Both the position numbers and the translations under genes were made by a program. Shown piece after piece: positions 19,101 to 27,321 of a stretch of DNA of 64,000 nucleotides (the first letter of the stretch is position 1; the number at the start of each line of letters is the position of its first letter). This stretch comes from a bacterium (lineage in GTDB: Bacteria > Myxococcota_A > Bradymonadia > UBA7976 > UBA1532), in assembly GCA_030427205.1 (NCBI GenBank), contig JAUHXC010000015.1, forward strand, positions 1 to 64,000, written 5' to 3'. The notes under the pieces were generated by a model. It was not told the DNA's origin, did not search any database, and saw only the letters and a program-made list of their open reading frames with translations.

Positions 19101-19612
19101 CCGGCGCCGCGGACGACAACGTGGATCTGGCCGTCCTCGCCGAGATATCGAGCGATCCCGACCTGAAGTTCCCTTGGACCGTCAAAAGGCTCAATACGGC
19201 TGGTCGGGTATCCGAGAGGGTCGCGACCATTCTGAGGATGGTCTTGCGCGAGTTGGGGCACAACCAGATCGACTACGGAGAAGAGCCGACGGGGACCATG
19301 ATGGTCGATGGTCTGCGTCGGCGCCTGATACTGCAGACCGCCTACCGGAAGTCCGATGGCGCAGGCGACAGGCAAGGAGATGACAAAGCGAGTCGAGTAG
19401 AGGAGCTGCTCAAGGGTGGCTTGCAGCGTATGGTTCCACCGCATCCCAGCCATCCGGGCAAGTCGCATGGCATGGGTCTGTACCTCTCCAACCTCGCCCT
19501 GAGCACGGTGCGATGGCGCCTCGCGGTCAAACCCGACCCGAATGAAGAAACTGGGCCACGGGGCCTGGAGTTCATCATAGAGCCGGCCCTGGTGGAGAGT
19601 GACCGTGACTGA
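13121..19612 (+). CDS. Giant beta-propeller/helical/GHKL-ATPase-like protein
   Basis: A 2163-residue cytosolic-looking protein that I do not recognise as a named family. WD40-like blade motifs occur early (FAGYKDGSVRIIRL, about residue 31; LLVGLENGQLEHL, about 88) and again at about 995 (FTGTEDGSVMAFEH) and 1160 (LVVGTADGDIRILQL), around a helical insert at about 480-665. Residues about 1200-2000 are long helices. The C-terminus resembles a GHKL ATPase: N-box ELGHNQIDYG (E2044, N2048) and G2 box HGMGLYLSNLAL (G2117, G2119). The G1 box is degenerate (SDGAG), and no clear histidine-kinase H-box is seen (His1899 is a weak candidate). The ATG has GGAGG four bases upstream. GC is visibly lower than in neighbouring genes. 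It is coupled to the next gene by overlap. Confidence 0.8.
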   Translation: MRRTSTRIRVRVGPGAYGAHALVLSRYAAEAFAGYKDGSVRIIRLTHEPDGSKAHDIGASPIEWAKTSASFKCPVSAIGEWSRGVLLVGLENGQLEHLTMSATVDRSDSGQREAGSTWRRYAPLAEPVSEPRARPEATSGNPHAGGWGRPRFMGPLSRSWFLISTDTSGWLIPRTSPQGSTDVSQCLAHAIPRPGARRLLCAVRIQGGPNTPGPGWLTVARDGRIGFMAEGSPGSDPDPRKPRRPGALRYLDDLWLDGDRPSIALDYAVEKSRAAACGAGPETDRQRYVVDERARSLCLLTDRGLFRIRPGRTPGRQSFVYGRVPLPDIGPDCAVITLCEAAPVDGQAPDAPRKNHLWVWDREGRGVVFESPTDRDDRADPGAGVGGQIDLPWRWRFCGDVDGDVGVVHAVAWSEDRGRPSRVVALGLQERVSIYDIESTAERIDRSDGKEPATTTSGPSTAAATETANRSQWPDDIAPSFAFARDVIEGEGVDAPPRESHGQRLLRLLRDETDRRPTECLQCLIDHPRVWSEVLLMWVDAVLGVLVRRHVEPRQAIIYALTGWVRRLQRAATESLLTSAERSPLSEGVFERAADRAIARALKWGLEGGRFRERPDLFHPRRVLVLLGDGSPHLRALERAIYETLMFQRRFDEAWHSQRFTPRLATSPAEPPHDPRLSAVRTVLVAATPRREASRATHAVVARILRRGPANLWWRTFVSAKGRPSGIDGPVCRAEVSAPDDAETLDAIFVRRPDVGKVLLVRLEAPRSPASTGAGDRADGGQSETDTVLSAHEIDLGASAEMAYRVPRRDRRNNKVLQYVRARSLGHKRSKKTGREAHHRGDERFDAIAPAGGDLMLVGVSVRGPKPATTLALYRVTADEPVFEEVGALARGVIRSAYPASGSTTADNPVRCIAVSEGRPDGSEPAADHDWDAIACTDGRIWAGRLQRGSKGQRQSCEPRIGAPQLVARVSGRPTALAIRVHPPTSNTPEAVRVFTGTEDGSVMAFEHTPESGDGQGPGGARPASPTPGWVSLWSTFEDGPIDSIHARNAWDHPYDPQRQASSAAESDGASTVLEESRPWVVVVTRAGRLSIFDDSSPNPSTAGEADWAGLSRSRRPLLPGERFDRGRVDEPIIGSAFMRTPPIRDAKDGDPDQFHARLVVGTADGDIRILQLRQLEYTGWRRWRRKRFLEPTWRTVHALEAKLPADGPPLALYRMRRCEAVKHIVPELADNHVAWLLEQYESERRPSDREFVRKIVVWKAYPAHLARVAELALAWNTGMTGQPPEADDPERAFAERLAQRLENALDAAHEIGDIGVYKAILRATMARMNREIALTAAGKTSERSSIGAMTYGQLFDTLARSIERWRARPDVYIRLRILMQQRASDGQSLSRVVDGVAVDTREGPAAYSVAKPGAGVGLKETLRVRVDRAADNLAHGDLLLALEVLRAVNAAIIRTGWQLIRARTERCTDVAHWRPGRRDDTTDSGAEVFRWEDISRYYDALADFVARLGNSRSGLGDAVLHEVVRAFALGVCITPTAAAAIAYRIAETNLPDELVGRIVNQFALLHRQGLPAPHWARLLFRAAAAHASAVTDIGPFSLANRHLVRQVLGLDTHLQWLEEQVDVDGLLDGFTGYTLRDWPNPIARRCGRQPLTDAPGSPTTVALVDAAIGEVNRIVLAPWIRYDLTVQWLVQTAKALAQDAAKVDLEPLLWLVHAMQRSADDQMSSSPGAPQGYSYHHSWVFWHLVTSYLLPATASGTGSDPVPEFQSRLAAEAFDGFDGGLIRRAVALSLEIPEGPARRDIWTSASEAEKAISETTRQQVADRPDREVQPALVVAAPYLEKWATCSRVLLKKLEEHNELFRPQVALYDAALSAFQDAAGAFPTSAAVQANIVQGVLGHSLLESISDLTCHLYAIAQVVDPQGTWNPPQRDDSQEPHTDAKNVPLAERLSRVLTQRAFDAQSIPKNLLLLAELTARSDAFEDPLGSAPDEADEAGAADDNVDLAVLAEISSDPDLKFPWTVKRLNTAGRVSERVATILRMVLRELGHNQIDYGEEPTGTMMVDGLRRRLILQTAYRKSDGAGDRQGDDKASRVEELLKGGLQRMVPPHPSHPGKSHGMGLYLSNLALSTVRWRLAVKPDPNEETGPRGLEFIIEPALVESDRD

Positions 19613-21878
19613 TCTGCACCAGACGCCGGTCATCGTCATCGATGACAAATGGCTCTTCGTGACCCACGCGTGGTCGATCATCGGTCGCTGTCGCCGGATC
19701 GACCCGGGCCACGTCGCGCGGCTCGGGTGCTGGCCGGAGTCCGGGCGGCCAAGCGATGATGGGCTGTTCCGCTTCTACTGGCGTAGGCCCGTTGGGCAGG
19801 AGCAGGGGTCAGACGGGGCACCGGCCGATACGCTGAGCGGATTCTTCGCGGACACCTTCTCCGCGGCGGGCGTTTCGGCTGCGCGCGCCTGGGTCCTGCT
19901 CGACCTGTGCAACGAGCACGGGCGCATCCAGCACGTCGTCCCGACCATCAAGGCTCTCTGCGCTCTCGACGGCATGACCCCCGATCGCTTTCTCGCCTTC
20001 AGCGCCTACCGGACCCCCCGTCGCGCGCTGCGCGAGCTCGTCGAGAACGAGTTGCCCGAAGAGCGATACACGGCGTGGGCTGACCGCCTCTCGACGATCA
20101 GCCCGAAGACGCCCGATGCGCTGCGTGCGTTGCGCCATACGATGCTGGAGGCAGCCGCACGGCACCCCACTGCGTCGACAGCGGACCCGAAGCCGCGCGG
20201 ACCGATTCAGCCGGCGCGCTCACCGGCAACAGGTTCCGCCGACGTTCGGGAGGCGCCGCTCTCCGGCCATGTGCTCGTCTCCGGGCTGGCGTTCGATACC
20301 CGCTCGGGGGTCATGGACGGTACCGACAATCTGGAGGGAGAACTCGGCCTGCCGCCGCTCGGCACGTTGTACGGGGAGGTCTCGAAGATGTGCTTCAAAG
20401 GCGCGCCGCCCGAGGTGGGCCAGCCATTCGGGCAATGGTGGGATGACCAGATCGAATCGCGGCTCGACGCGCGCATCGGAAACGGACGCGACGTGGAACG
20501 AGACGCCGCGCGGCTTCGGGCGCGTATTCACGAAGCCGAACACAGCGCGCGGGAGGCGTTCTGCCGATGTCTCCGCGGCTACGACTGGGGCGTGCCATCG
20601 GCGACATTTCTGGCGGTCCATCAGAGTTGGCCGGTCTGGCTCTGCCTGAGCCCGATGACATTCGCCGAGCGCGCGGTCCGCACGGTGGCGGCCCGGGTCG
20701 GGGAGAATCACAGCTGGCAGGTGATCAAGCCCGCGGGGCGACGCGACAAGGAGGCTGGGGAGAGTCGGACCGCGGACGAAGCGCGCATCTCCCCCGAGAG
20801 GCTGGCCCGGGCCCGGGCGGCGCTCATCGACCGGGCGAAGAGCGCAGACGAGGCGAAGGACGGCGACCAGTCGCAGCGACGGGTTCTCTTCAAGCTCGCG
20901 GGTGAGATCAGCAGTCCATCGACGGTCGCGTTGGGCCTGTCGGACGTCGGGCCGAGCCGGCAAGCTGAGCGCCAACAGGGCTATCAACGGTTGAGGAAGG
21001 CGCTCGACGCGTACGAAGACAGCGGCCTCTCGGTATGGGATGCCGCAGAGATACTGACCAGCGCGCTGGGCAAAGGCCAGCGCGATCGAGGCGAGCTGGC
21101 TGACTTTCAGGGCTTGTCGCTGACGGCCGAGGCCTACCTGGAGCGATATCGGCTCGAGCTGGGCGAACGCCCTATGGTGTGGCACATCGTCGACCACCCA
21201 TTTCACGACGACATGCTCCTGAAGATGGTCGGGCGCATCCTCGAGCGGGCGCCCGACAGCCACGTCTTCGTACTTGTGGGCGCGGCCGATCGCCTCCTGG
21301 AGCCGCTCACGATACATCTGTCGGCGCACGCCAGACGTGCGGGCTACGCCCGCCCGGGGGGCTGGCACGTCGCATGCGCGACGGCCAGCCCGGTGGGGTA
21401 TCTACACGCGCTGGAACGCAATCCGCCCTGGGTCGACGACTTCTACGGCTGGGCCGAGTCCATGAAGCTGAAGCACGCATGGGGCGCAGGGATCCTCCCG
21501 AGCTTCGAGCACAAGCTGATCAAGCTCATGCTCGCCAAGTCCCAGCGGGCTCGATTCAGTCGAGATCTATGGTACGCCGACGACAAGCTCCAGGCAGACT
21601 TGGCTCGAAGGAACTTGTTGATTGAGGGCCGCGATCGCACGGGGTGGAGCCTCACTCTGGTCGAGCGCCAGCTCCGAAAGCTTTCACGAGAGTTCGGCCC
21701 GGCACTCCGTAGATGGCTGGAGTTGTTTCGCAAGGTCATGAAGGACGATAGCAAGCATCTGGAGACTCGGAAGGACGGCACATCCACAACCGCGTCGGAC
21801 GATAACGTCCAGTCGGTGCCCAGTGGCTGGTCGTGGCTCCTCGATGGGCCGACGTACGGGGGCGGTCAGCAGGCCTGA
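19605..21878 (+). CDS. Partner protein with receiver-like N-terminus
   Basis: A 757-residue protein of unknown family, translated from GTG 19605 (GGAG seven bases upstream) with an 8-base overlap of the giant gene. GTG 19599 is an alternative start. Residues 1-180 match the spacing pattern of a response-regulator receiver with an insertion: acidic pair D13/D14 (VIVIDDKW), D100 (WVLLDL), S133 (LAFSAY) and K168 (SPKTPDAL). The centre (about 220-390) and C-terminus (about 515-700, with MVWHIVDHPFHDD and HVFVLVGAADRLLEPL) are predicted alpha/beta, but I cannot assign them. There are no membrane segments. With the GHKL-like partner it suggests a two-component-derived signalling or conflict module. 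Function unknown. Confidence 0.75.
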   Translation: MTDLHQTPVIVIDDKWLFVTHAWSIIGRCRRIDPGHVARLGCWPESGRPSDDGLFRFYWRRPVGQEQGSDGAPADTLSGFFADTFSAAGVSAARAWVLLDLCNEHGRIQHVVPTIKALCALDGMTPDRFLAFSAYRTPRRALRELVENELPEERYTAWADRLSTISPKTPDALRALRHTMLEAAARHPTASTADPKPRGPIQPARSPATGSADVREAPLSGHVLVSGLAFDTRSGVMDGTDNLEGELGLPPLGTLYGEVSKMCFKGAPPEVGQPFGQWWDDQIESRLDARIGNGRDVERDAARLRARIHEAEHSAREAFCRCLRGYDWGVPSATFLAVHQSWPVWLCLSPMTFAERAVRTVAARVGENHSWQVIKPAGRRDKEAGESRTADEARISPERLARARAALIDRAKSADEAKDGDQSQRRVLFKLAGEISSPSTVALGLSDVGPSRQAERQQGYQRLRKALDAYEDSGLSVWDAAEILTSALGKGQRDRGELADFQGLSLTAEAYLERYRLELGERPMVWHIVDHPFHDDMLLKMVGRILERAPDSHVFVLVGAADRLLEPLTIHLSAHARRAGYARPGGWHVACATASPVGYLHALERNPPWVDDFYGWAESMKLKHAWGAGILPSFEHKLIKLMLAKSQRARFSRDLWYADDKLQADLARRNLLIEGRDRTGWSLTLVERQLRKLSREFGPALRRWLELFRKVMKDDSKHLETRKDGTSTTASDDNVQSVPSGWSWLLDGPTYGGGQQA

Positions 21879-22018
21879 GCCGTCGAGTCGACGCCAGCGC
21901 CCCGGTGGATTCCCCTACCCGTTCACACTCTTTTTACAACCTCCTCAAGTCCGTCTGACCACCGCGCGCGGCCGCCGGCCTAGCCTCGGGATGCATCCGC
22001 TGCCCCCGAGGAGGCCCC

Positions 22019-24187
22019 ATGACGTCATCCCGCTCGCTGCATATGATACTGGCGCTCGCGCTGGCCGGCTGCGCGCTGATCGCCACGCCGGCGCTGGCCG
22101 GGCCGATGGTGCTCGACGGCACCTGGAAGGACGGCACGCTGCAGCCGCCCGAGTCGGGGGCTGCGGCCCGCGCGCTGACCCTGGCCGAAGTGGCCGTCGA
22201 AGTCGACGGCGAGCAGGTGCAGGCCCGCTGGAGTTGGCGCACGGCGCCCGGCGAAGGCGCGGCGACGGTTGTCGTGCCCCTGCCCGCCGACGCCCGGGCC
22301 GATGGCACCCGACTCAGCGGGCCCGCCGGCGACATCGCCGGCTGGTTCCTCGACGCCGACAAGGCCGCCGCGGTGCTCGGGCAGCTGGCCGAGGCCACCG
22401 GTGACTCGGCGCTGCTGGCGGGCATCGGCCGGCCGCTCTTCGTCTCGACGCCGGTCGAGCTGGACGGCCACGGGCAGCTGACGCTGCAGACCCGGGCGGC
22501 GGCGCGGGCGCGGGACGGGCTGCTGCGCGTCGACCTGCCGCTGCCCCAGGCCACCGCCGAGCACGCGCCGCGGCTGCGCGGCAGCCTGCGCGTCGCCGCC
22601 GAGAAGCCGGTGCGCACGGTGCTCTCCCCCACCCATCCGATCGAGATCCACCGGCCGACGCCCCGGGCGGCCGAGGTGCGGCTCGACCTGCGGCGGGCGA
22701 CGGCCGATGGCGACTGGACGGTGATCTGGGCGGTGGACGAGGCGCCGCTCGGCCTGCGGGTGCTGACCCACGCCGGCGAGAAGGGCGAGGGTTGGTTCGC
22801 GGTGGTCGGCAACCCCAGCGGCGGGGACGACGCGGCCCCGATCCCCAAGGACGTCGTGCTGGCGCTCGATACCAGCGGCAGCATGCGCGGCGAGAAGATG
22901 GAGCAGGCGCGACTGGCGGTGCAGGCGGTGCTCGACCGGCTGGGGCCGCAGGACCGCTTCGATATCGTCGCGTTCGGGACCGAGGTGAAGACCTTCGCCG
23001 GCCAGCCGGTGGCGCGAGACGCCGCGACCCTCGATCGGGCACGCACCTTCGTCGAAGATCTCGTGGCCCACGGCCGCACCAACATCGCCGGCGCGCTGCA
23101 CGCCGCGCTGGCCGATCCGGCGCCCGACCGCCCGCGCATCGTGCTGTTCTTGACCGATGGCACGCCGACCGCCGGCGTGCGGGTGCCCGAGCAGATCGTC
23201 GACGGGCTGCCGCCCCGCGAGGAGAGCCCGGCGCGGGTCTTCGCCTTCGGCGTGGGCCATGATGTCAACGCGCACCTGCTCGACGCGATCGCCGAGCGCA
23301 CGGGCGGCGATACGACCTATGTCGACCCGGGCCAGGCCATCGACGTCAAGGTCGCGGCGCTCTACGAAGGCTTGAGCCATCCGGTGCTGGAGGGCGTCAC
23401 GGTCGACTTCGGCGGGCTCGCGGTCGACGCGGTGCAGCCAGATCACATCCCGCTCTTGTTCCGCGGCCAGGATGTCATGCTGCTGGGCCGCTATCGGACG
23501 ACGGGCGCGGGCGCCGAGCATACGCTGACCCTCTCGGGCACGGTGCAGGGCGCGCGGCAGCAGCACGCGGTCACGGCGGCCTTTCCCACCGAGACGGGCA
23601 GCGAGGACGCGTTCGTCGCGACGCTGTGGGCCACCCGCCGGGTCGGCGCGCTGCTGCGGCGCATGCGGCTGGCCGACGCCGACGGCGGCGGGGCCGAGGC
23701 GCGACAGAAGACGTTGGCCGAGATCGTCGAGCTGAGCCGGCGCTTCGGCATCCTCACCGAGTACACGGCGTTTCTCGCCGACAGCGACGGGCCGGTGACC
23801 CCCGAGGAGGCCAACCGGCAGGCGGCGGCGCTGCTCGATCGGGCCAACAGCCAGCAGTCGGGGCAGTGGGCGGTCAATCAGGCGGACAACGAGCAGGCGC
23901 TGCGCAAGCGCACGGTGGCCTCGACGGCGGGCAACTTCTATCGCGACCGGCAGGGCAAGACCCGCAAGGGCGAGAAGGTGCGCATGATGGGCGGGCGGGC
24001 CTGGTACAAGCGCGAGGGCCGCTGGGTCGAGGCAGACGACGGCAAGCAGCGCAAGCGGCGCCGGGTGAAGAAGTTCAGCAAGGCCTATATGGACCTGGTG
24101 CGCGCGAATGACGACTTCGCCGAGGCGCAGCGCCTGGACGGCAATACGACGGTCAACGTGGGCGACGAGCAGGTGGAGGTCTACTGA
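22019..24187 (+). CDS. VIT and von Willebrand A domain exported protein
   Basis: Exported protein with a signal peptide (about residues 1-27, ending TPALAG) and GAGGAGG before the ATG. A VIT domain (about 30-160; LTLAEVAVEVDGEQVQARWSW) is followed by a vWA domain. Its metal-ion-dependent adhesion site is intact: DTSGSM at 284-289, with a later TDGTPT. This arrangement matches bacterial relatives of inter-alpha-trypsin-inhibitor heavy chains. The C-terminal 130 residues are Lys/Arg-rich (GKTRKGEKVRMM, KQRKRRRVKKF). The stop overlaps the next start (TGATG), so the two products are probably made together at the surface. Ligand unknown. Confidence 0.88.
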   Translation: MTSSRSLHMILALALAGCALIATPALAGPMVLDGTWKDGTLQPPESGAAARALTLAEVAVEVDGEQVQARWSWRTAPGEGAATVVVPLPADARADGTRLSGPAGDIAGWFLDADKAAAVLGQLAEATGDSALLAGIGRPLFVSTPVELDGHGQLTLQTRAAARARDGLLRVDLPLPQATAEHAPRLRGSLRVAAEKPVRTVLSPTHPIEIHRPTPRAAEVRLDLRRATADGDWTVIWAVDEAPLGLRVLTHAGEKGEGWFAVVGNPSGGDDAAPIPKDVVLALDTSGSMRGEKMEQARLAVQAVLDRLGPQDRFDIVAFGTEVKTFAGQPVARDAATLDRARTFVEDLVAHGRTNIAGALHAALADPAPDRPRIVLFLTDGTPTAGVRVPEQIVDGLPPREESPARVFAFGVGHDVNAHLLDAIAERTGGDTTYVDPGQAIDVKVAALYEGLSHPVLEGVTVDFGGLAVDAVQPDHIPLLFRGQDVMLLGRYRTTGAGAEHTLTLSGTVQGARQQHAVTAAFPTETGSEDAFVATLWATRRVGALLRRMRLADADGGGAEARQKTLAEIVELSRRFGILTEYTAFLADSDGPVTPEEANRQAAALLDRANSQQSGQWAVNQADNEQALRKRTVASTAGNFYRDRQGKTRKGEKVRMMGGRAWYKREGRWVEADDGKQRKRRRVKKFSKAYMDLVRANDDFAEAQRLDGNTTVNVGDEQVEVY

Positions 24188-26640
24188 TGAAGGCGCCGAT
24201 GAAAGCACGGACGCGCGTGATCTCGGGGCTGGCTCTGGCGGTCTCGCTGGGCCTGCCGGGCGCCGGCGGCGCGTGGGATGCCCCGCAGCAGCAGCAGATC
24301 CAGGTCGAGGTCGACGAGCAGGCGAATCGGCAGGTCCGGCGCCATCCGCGGCGGGGCCTCATGGACAACGTGCAGCTGGGCAACATGCGGCTGAACAACG
24401 TGCACGGGGGCAACTTCGGCCAGCCCGTGCAGCCGGGCATGGCGATCCATACCCCGCACCAGGGGCCGATCACCGCTCGGGCGATCCGCACGGCCATCGA
24501 AGACGGGGTGCTCTTCCTGCGCAGTCGGCAGGCGCCCGACGGGTCCATCGGCGGGGGCTATGCCCAGGGTGGCTCGACCGCGCTGGCGACCCTGGCGATG
24601 CTCGCCGCGGGGGCCGATCCGATCAGCGATCCGGCGGTGAAGACGGCCATGGCCCATCTGCTGGCGCTCGAGAGCGACAATACCTACGTGGTCGGCATCC
24701 GGGCCAACGTCTGGGAGTACGCGCTGCGCAAGGCGCCCCACGAGCAGACCTGGCGCGAGGCGCTGAAGCGCGACGTGAAGTGGCTGCTGGCGGCGCGCAA
24801 CGACGTGGGCTGGCGTTATTCGAGCTCCAGCACCGACTGGGACAACTCGTGCACGCAATACGCCGCGCTGGGGCTGTGGGCCGCGCAGCGGGCGGGCATC
24901 GAGACCGGCGACGACGTCTGGGATCAGCTCTCGCGCCACTTCCGCCGGGTGCAGAACAGCGACGGCGGCTGGGGCTACGTGCAGGGCAGCAGTTCGACGC
25001 CGAACATGGCCACCGCCGGGCTGGCGACGCTCTACCTCGTCTTCGACCATCACTACGGGCGCAAGGAGGCCTGGCGCACCGGCAAGCCGGCGCCCTTCGC
25101 CAGCGGCGAGGCGCGGCAGGTGCTCGACGCCATCGACCGCGGCCTGACCTGGCTCGGCGGCGCCGACGGCGACAAGAGCAACGCCTACTATCTGTATGGC
25201 ATCGAGCGCACCGGCGTGGCCGGCGGGCGGCGTACGCTGGGCGGGGTCGACTGGTTCGCCGAGGGCGCCGACGCCGCGCTGCGCGCCCAGCGGGTCGACG
25301 GGGCTTTTCCCCTGGGCTACAGCGACGAGATCGGGACCGCGCTGACGACGCTGTTCCTGGTCTACGGCGGGGCGCCGCCGGCGTTCGCCAAGCTGCAGCA
25401 CGGCGAGGGCGACGACTGGAACCTCAACCCGCGGGACATCGCCAACCTGACCCGGCGCATGTGGCAGGCCTACGAGCGGCCGCTGAACTGGCACACCGTC
25501 GGCATCGACGAGCCGATCGAGGCCTTCGAGGCGCCGCTGCTGTTCATCAGCGGCTCGAAGGCGGCGACGTTCGACGCGGCGCAGGTGGCCCGGCTGCGGG
25601 ACTATATCGAGCGCGGCGGGACCATCCTGGCCGAGGCGGCGGACGGCAGCCCGGCCTTTCGGGCGAGCATGGTCGAGCTGCTGGGGCGGATCTTCCCGCC
25701 CGCCGAGCACCCGGGCATCGCGCTCGCGCCGCTGGCCGCCGACCACCCGGTCTACACCGTCGTCAAGCACCCCTGGCGTGAGCGGCCGACCCTGTCGGCG
25801 GCGTCGGACGGCGCGCGCACGGTCTTCGTGCTGTCGGAGGGCTACCTCGCCGCCGACTGGCAGACCGATCGCGTGGAGAGCGACGCGTTTGCCCTGGCGA
25901 TGAACCTGCTGTTCCACGCGACGGCGCTGCGCCCGCTGGACGGCCGCTTCACCACCGTGCCGCTGGCCGAGGACGCCGGCCCGAAGCGTGAGGGCGAGGT
26001 CATCGTGGCCCGTGCCCGGCACGGCGAGGGTCGGGATTGGGACGCGGCCCGGCACAGCTGGGATCGGCTGCGGGCCTACGCCGATCACGCCACCGGCCTC
26101 GCCCTGCGCAGCCGGCCCGCCATGGCGCTCGACGCTGCGCTGGTCAAGAGCGACGTGCAGCTGCTGCACCTGACCGGTCGGCGGGCCCTGACGCTGACCT
26201 CGGCCGAGCGGGACGCGCTGTCGGCGTTCGTCGACGGCGGCGGCACGGTGCTGGTCGACGCGTGGGGCGGCGCCGAGACCTTCGGGGATTCGGCGCGGCG
26301 CATGGTCGAAGAGCTGTTCGGCCGCCTCGAGCCGCTGGCCACCGATGATCCGCTGATGACGGGCTTCTTCATCGGCGGGCAGGACGTCACCCGGGTGCGC
26401 TACGACCTCGGCGCCCGCCGCCGCCTGCGCAGCCAGGGCGCGGCGATCGATCGGGCGCAGCTGCGGGTGGTGCGCAGGGGCGGCCGGCCGGCGGTGGTCT
26501 TCTCCGACATCGACCTGTCCGCCGCGTTGGCCGGGGTCGACGTGCACGGCGGCGCGGGCTACGCGCCGGCCTCGGCCCGGGCGCTGGTGGCCAATCTGGT
26601 GGGCTGGCTGGGCCGCGATCGGGCCCTCGCCGCCCGCTGA
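24187..26640 (+). CDS. Alpha-toroid/prenyltransferase-like repeat protein with DUF4159 domains
   Basis: Exported 817-residue protein with a signal peptide (ISGLALAVSLGLPGAGGA). Residues about 95-400 form squalene-cyclase/terpenoid-type alpha-alpha repeats (VLFLRSRQAPDGSIGGGYAQ, then QNSDGGWGYVQG). The catalytic DXDD of cyclases is not seen, so it is probably a non-enzymatic or peptide-binding toroid. Two DUF4159-like segments follow (about 450-570 and 655-805; PLLFISGSKAATFD, then VQLLHLTGRRALTL). They are glutaminase/ThuA-like alpha/beta domains with LRDYIERGGTIL and LSAFVDGGGTVL. Coupled to the vWA gene upstream; it converges with moaE four bases downstream. Role unknown. Confidence 0.85.
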   Translation: MKAPMKARTRVISGLALAVSLGLPGAGGAWDAPQQQQIQVEVDEQANRQVRRHPRRGLMDNVQLGNMRLNNVHGGNFGQPVQPGMAIHTPHQGPITARAIRTAIEDGVLFLRSRQAPDGSIGGGYAQGGSTALATLAMLAAGADPISDPAVKTAMAHLLALESDNTYVVGIRANVWEYALRKAPHEQTWREALKRDVKWLLAARNDVGWRYSSSSTDWDNSCTQYAALGLWAAQRAGIETGDDVWDQLSRHFRRVQNSDGGWGYVQGSSSTPNMATAGLATLYLVFDHHYGRKEAWRTGKPAPFASGEARQVLDAIDRGLTWLGGADGDKSNAYYLYGIERTGVAGGRRTLGGVDWFAEGADAALRAQRVDGAFPLGYSDEIGTALTTLFLVYGGAPPAFAKLQHGEGDDWNLNPRDIANLTRRMWQAYERPLNWHTVGIDEPIEAFEAPLLFISGSKAATFDAAQVARLRDYIERGGTILAEAADGSPAFRASMVELLGRIFPPAEHPGIALAPLAADHPVYTVVKHPWRERPTLSAASDGARTVFVLSEGYLAADWQTDRVESDAFALAMNLLFHATALRPLDGRFTTVPLAEDAGPKREGEVIVARARHGEGRDWDAARHSWDRLRAYADHATGLALRSRPAMALDAALVKSDVQLLHLTGRRALTLTSAERDALSAFVDGGGTVLVDAWGGAETFGDSARRMVEELFGRLEPLATDDPLMTGFFIGGQDVTRVRYDLGARRRLRSQGAAIDRAQLRVVRRGGRPAVVFSDIDLSAALAGVDVHGGAGYAPASARALVANLVGWLGRDRALAAR

Positions 26641-26644
26641 CGGC

Positions 26645-27076
26645 TCAGGATCCGAGGCCGACCCAGACGCTGCCGTCGGTGCGCACCTCTTTCTTGAAGA
26701 TCGGCACGTCGGCCTTCATGCGCTCGATGGCGTAGCGGCAGGCGTCGAACGTCTCGGCCCGGTGGGGTGCGGCGACCGCGATGACCACCGCCACCTCGCC
26801 GACCGCCAGATGCCCGAGCCGATGGTGGATGGCGACGCGCGTGCCGGGCCAGCGTTCGTCCACCTCGGCCCGGATGCCCTCGAAGACCTTCACCGCCATC
26901 GGCCGATAGGCCTCGTACTCGAGCCGCTCGACCCGATGCGGCCCGGTGTGGTCGCGCACCAGCCCGACGAACGCCAGCACCGCGCCCCGATCATCGGCCC
27001 GGACCAGCCGCTCGACCAGCGACGGCTCGAGCGGATCGTCGGTCAGCCGCACCATCTCGCTGCGCTGCACGCTCAT
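26645..27076 (-). CDS. moaE: Molybdopterin synthase catalytic subunit MoaE
   Basis: Large subunit of molybdopterin synthase, which inserts sulfur from MoaD-thiocarboxylate into precursor Z in molybdenum-cofactor synthesis. The 143-residue protein has the expected landmarks: GAVLAFVGLVRDH, then LEYEAYRPMA, HRLGHLAVGEVAV, and the catalytic-Lys segment PIFKKEVRTDGSVWVG near the C-terminus. The ATG at 27076 overlaps the moaD stop (ATGA). Just four bases separate its stop from the convergent toroid gene. It may supply cofactor to enzymes such as the MsrP-like protein at 61426. Confidence 0.95.
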   Translation of the reverse strand: MSVQRSEMVRLTDDPLEPSLVERLVRADDRGAVLAFVGLVRDHTGPHRVERLEYEAYRPMAVKVFEGIRAEVDERWPGTRVAIHHRLGHLAVGEVAVVIAVAAPHRAETFDACRYAIERMKADVPIFKKEVRTDGSVWVGLGS

Positions 27077-27321
27077 CCGCCGGACACCGGCGGGATGAGC
27101 GCGACGGTCGCCCCGTCGCTCAGCGCCGCGGCGCGATCGGCGACGAAGGCCTCGTCGACGGCGATGCGTATATGGGGCCACAGCGGCTCGAGCCGCGGAT
27201 GGCGGGCGTTGAGCGCCGCGATCAGGTCGGTCAGCGTCGCGCCGTCGGCCAGCGTCAGCGACTCCGAGCCGGCGTTGGCCCGTTCGCGGGCGGCGGCGAA
27301 GTACAGCACCTCGATCTGCAC
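27073..27321 (-). CDS. moaD: Molybdopterin synthase sulfur-carrier subunit MoaD
   Basis: Ubiquitin-fold sulfur carrier of molybdopterin synthase. The 82-residue protein begins IEVLYFAAARERA and ends ALIPPVSGG, with the Gly-Gly tail that is adenylated and thiocarboxylated. The start is GTG 27321, chosen because GGAGG lies four bases upstream. Longer in-frame readings add only low-complexity Pro/Arg sequence. It is translationally coupled to moaE and divergent from the esterase-like gene. Confidence 0.95.
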   Translation of the reverse strand: MQIEVLYFAAARERANAGSESLTLADGATLTDLIAALNARHPRLEPLWPHIRIAVDEAFVADRAAALSDGATVALIPPVSGG

